Shown here: positions 6,081-6,805 of the stretch, in pieces
Numbering within the stretch: the first letter of the stretch is position 1
Layout: every line of letters begins with the position of its first letter
From: Flavisolibacter sp.
GTDB taxonomy: Bacteria > Bacteroidota > Bacteroidia > Chitinophagales > Chitinophagaceae
NCBI GenBank assembly: GCA_017745135.1
Contig: JAGIAB010000170.1
Coordinates: forward strand, 1 to 6,805
Length of the DNA stretch: 6,805 nt
Reading direction: 5' to 3'
Notes under the pieces: generated by a model
The model's input: only the letters and a program-made list of their open reading frames with translations
What the model was told of the DNA's origin: nothing
Databases searched by the model: none
Position numbers and translations under genes: made by a program

Positions 6081-6805
6081 TTATTGTCGCCGAAATTCTT
6101 CTATGAATTCATTTGTATGTTTTACTTGAATTGCAGTCACACTACCATTGTTGTCACGCAAAAACTTTACATACTGAATACTATTGCCTGTAAAATAGTC
6201 AACCGCTTTAGGCAGCAATAGTACTTTATTGTAAGTGTCGTAAAGCATAAAGAGGTTATCACCTTCCTTTGTAATTTGAATTTTTCTAAAGTCGCCTAAA
6301 TAATCTGGATAAAACTTTTGAAAGTAACTTAAACCCGTAACGGTTAGCGCATTTTGTTTTTTAAAGTACCGAACTTTTGTGTCTGTAAGAACTGTCTCTT
6401 TTAAAGCCAACCTATATGCTATAGTCAATGCACTGTCAGCTAACGTTACAATGTCTGGTGTGATGCCTTTTGCTTCAAGATTGTAATTGAAGTTGCTTTC
6501 ATCATATGCTTTGAGATATGGAATAATTGCAGAGAAATATTTATCAGTTGTTCCAACTGAATGTCCGTTTCCTCCGCCTTTTGTTTTTTCGCCTATAATT
6601 GTAGCTGCAGGATTAAACTGCTTTATCTTATAGGTGGATAATTCGGCAGCCGAAAAGGTTCTTTGGCTTGTCAGTATGTAAATGGTTTTTGAATTTGTCA
6701 ACGAATTATCAATCCGGTCACTTGTAAGCATTTTATTAACGTCACTTAATTCTCTTTCAATCCCGCTGGAGTCATAGCGAAAATGCCATTCTGTTGTTAT
6801 AAAAT
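6081..6805 (-). CDS. S41-family (C-terminal processing/IRBP-type) peptidase, N-terminus cut by window edge
   Basis: This is the C-terminal part of a serine peptidase of family S41, open to the right edge with 240 visible codons and stop TAA 6083-6081. TSQRTFSAAE holds the presumed nucleophile serine (codon 6653-6651, visible residue 51), matching the TSxxTxSAxE signature. It is followed by IIGEKTKGGG (visible 70-79), with lysines that could supply the general base, and by KGITPDI (112-118), the usual end of the S41 core. The last approximately 75 residues (DYLGDFRKIQITKEGDNLFM to DNNGSVTAIQVKHTNE) look like the DUF3471-type beta domain found after S41 and beta-lactamase domains in Bacteroidota. 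The protein is probably exported, but the signal and any PDZ-like part lie outside. It ends 4 nt before site C. For a cassette gene it would be unusually long. The internal ATG at 6731 is not the start, because homologous sequence continues upstream. Confidence 0.88.
   Translation of the reverse strand, partial: FITTEWHFRYDSSGIERELSDVNKMLTSDRIDNSLTNSKTIYILTSQRTFSAAELSTYKIKQFNPAATIIGEKTKGGGNGHSVGTTDKYFSAIIPYLKAYDESNFNYNLEAKGITPDIVTLADSALTIAYRLALKETVLTDTKVRYFKKQNALTVTGLSYFQKFYPDYLGDFRKIQITKEGDNLFMLYDTYNKVLLLPKAVDYFTGNSIQYVKFLRDNNGSVTAIQVKHTNEFIEEFRRQ

Larger units (their letters stand above)
3915..6805 (-). mobile_element. Integron-like gene cassette array (right end outside window)
   Basis: Three genes in the same direction are each followed within a few bases by an attC-like inverted-repeat site, and each next gene starts 6-8 nt after the previous site. 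This gene-site-gene-site layout, with no other intergenic sequence, is the hallmark of integron cassette arrays. The genes look functionally unrelated: a peptidase, a coiled-coil membrane protein and a small lipoprotein. By eye the array is AT-richer than the efflux operon. By integron convention the integrase and attI would lie upstream of the first cassette, beyond position 6805. If none is there, this is an integrase-less attC cluster. The array stops at 3915, where the REP/RAYT debris begins. Confidence 0.62.

Noticed and set aside
6030..6221. Plus-strand 63-aa frame with a hydrophobic stretch
   Set aside because: It overlaps the arm of site C and the antisense of the S41 gene. It looks like a frame shadow, not a small membrane protein.

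Overview
The window looks like Bacteroidota DNA, probably the Chitinophagaceae or a relative. This rests on protein style (an RND pump with a lipoprotein adaptor, an S41 peptidase with a DUF3471-like tail, Bacteroidota-type lipoboxes), moderate to low GC and weak Shine-Dalgarno sequences. The taxonomic call is inference. Every intact gene lies on the minus strand, so transcription runs from high to low coordinates.

Positions 1-3281 hold a conserved two-gene efflux operon. A periplasmic adaptor lipoprotein (2112-3281) is followed 44 bp later by an HAE1/AcrB-type RND permease (starting at 2067), which runs off the left edge after 689 codons. Together they would form the inner-membrane and periplasmic parts of a tripartite drug or solvent pump. 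No outer-membrane factor is visible.

Positions 3282-3914 carry no intact gene. The right part holds the decayed C-terminal end of a REP-associated (Y1/RAYT-like) transposase on the plus strand, followed directly by a 57-nt hairpin that resembles its cognate REP element.

Positions 3915-6805 look like an array of mobile gene cassettes: S41 peptidase (partial), a 338-aa membrane-anchored coiled-coil protein, and a 234-aa calcium-motif lipoprotein. The gaps between these genes are almost entirely filled by two homologous inverted-repeat sites of about 200 bp (5877-6076 and 4648-4849). A truncated third site overlaps the stop codon of the 234-aa gene. The sites have the architecture of integron attC recombination sites: terminal AAC...GTT core boxes, an inner stem that changes sequence but keeps its pairing, and a long central loop. 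The ends of each cassette match each other better than they match the neighbouring cassette, as expected if each unit once existed as a circle. The core boxes do not fit the classical GTTRRRY consensus and no integrase is visible, so this is either an unusual Bacteroidota integron, an integrase-less attC cluster, or an analogous unrecognised cassette system. It is the most interesting part of the window.
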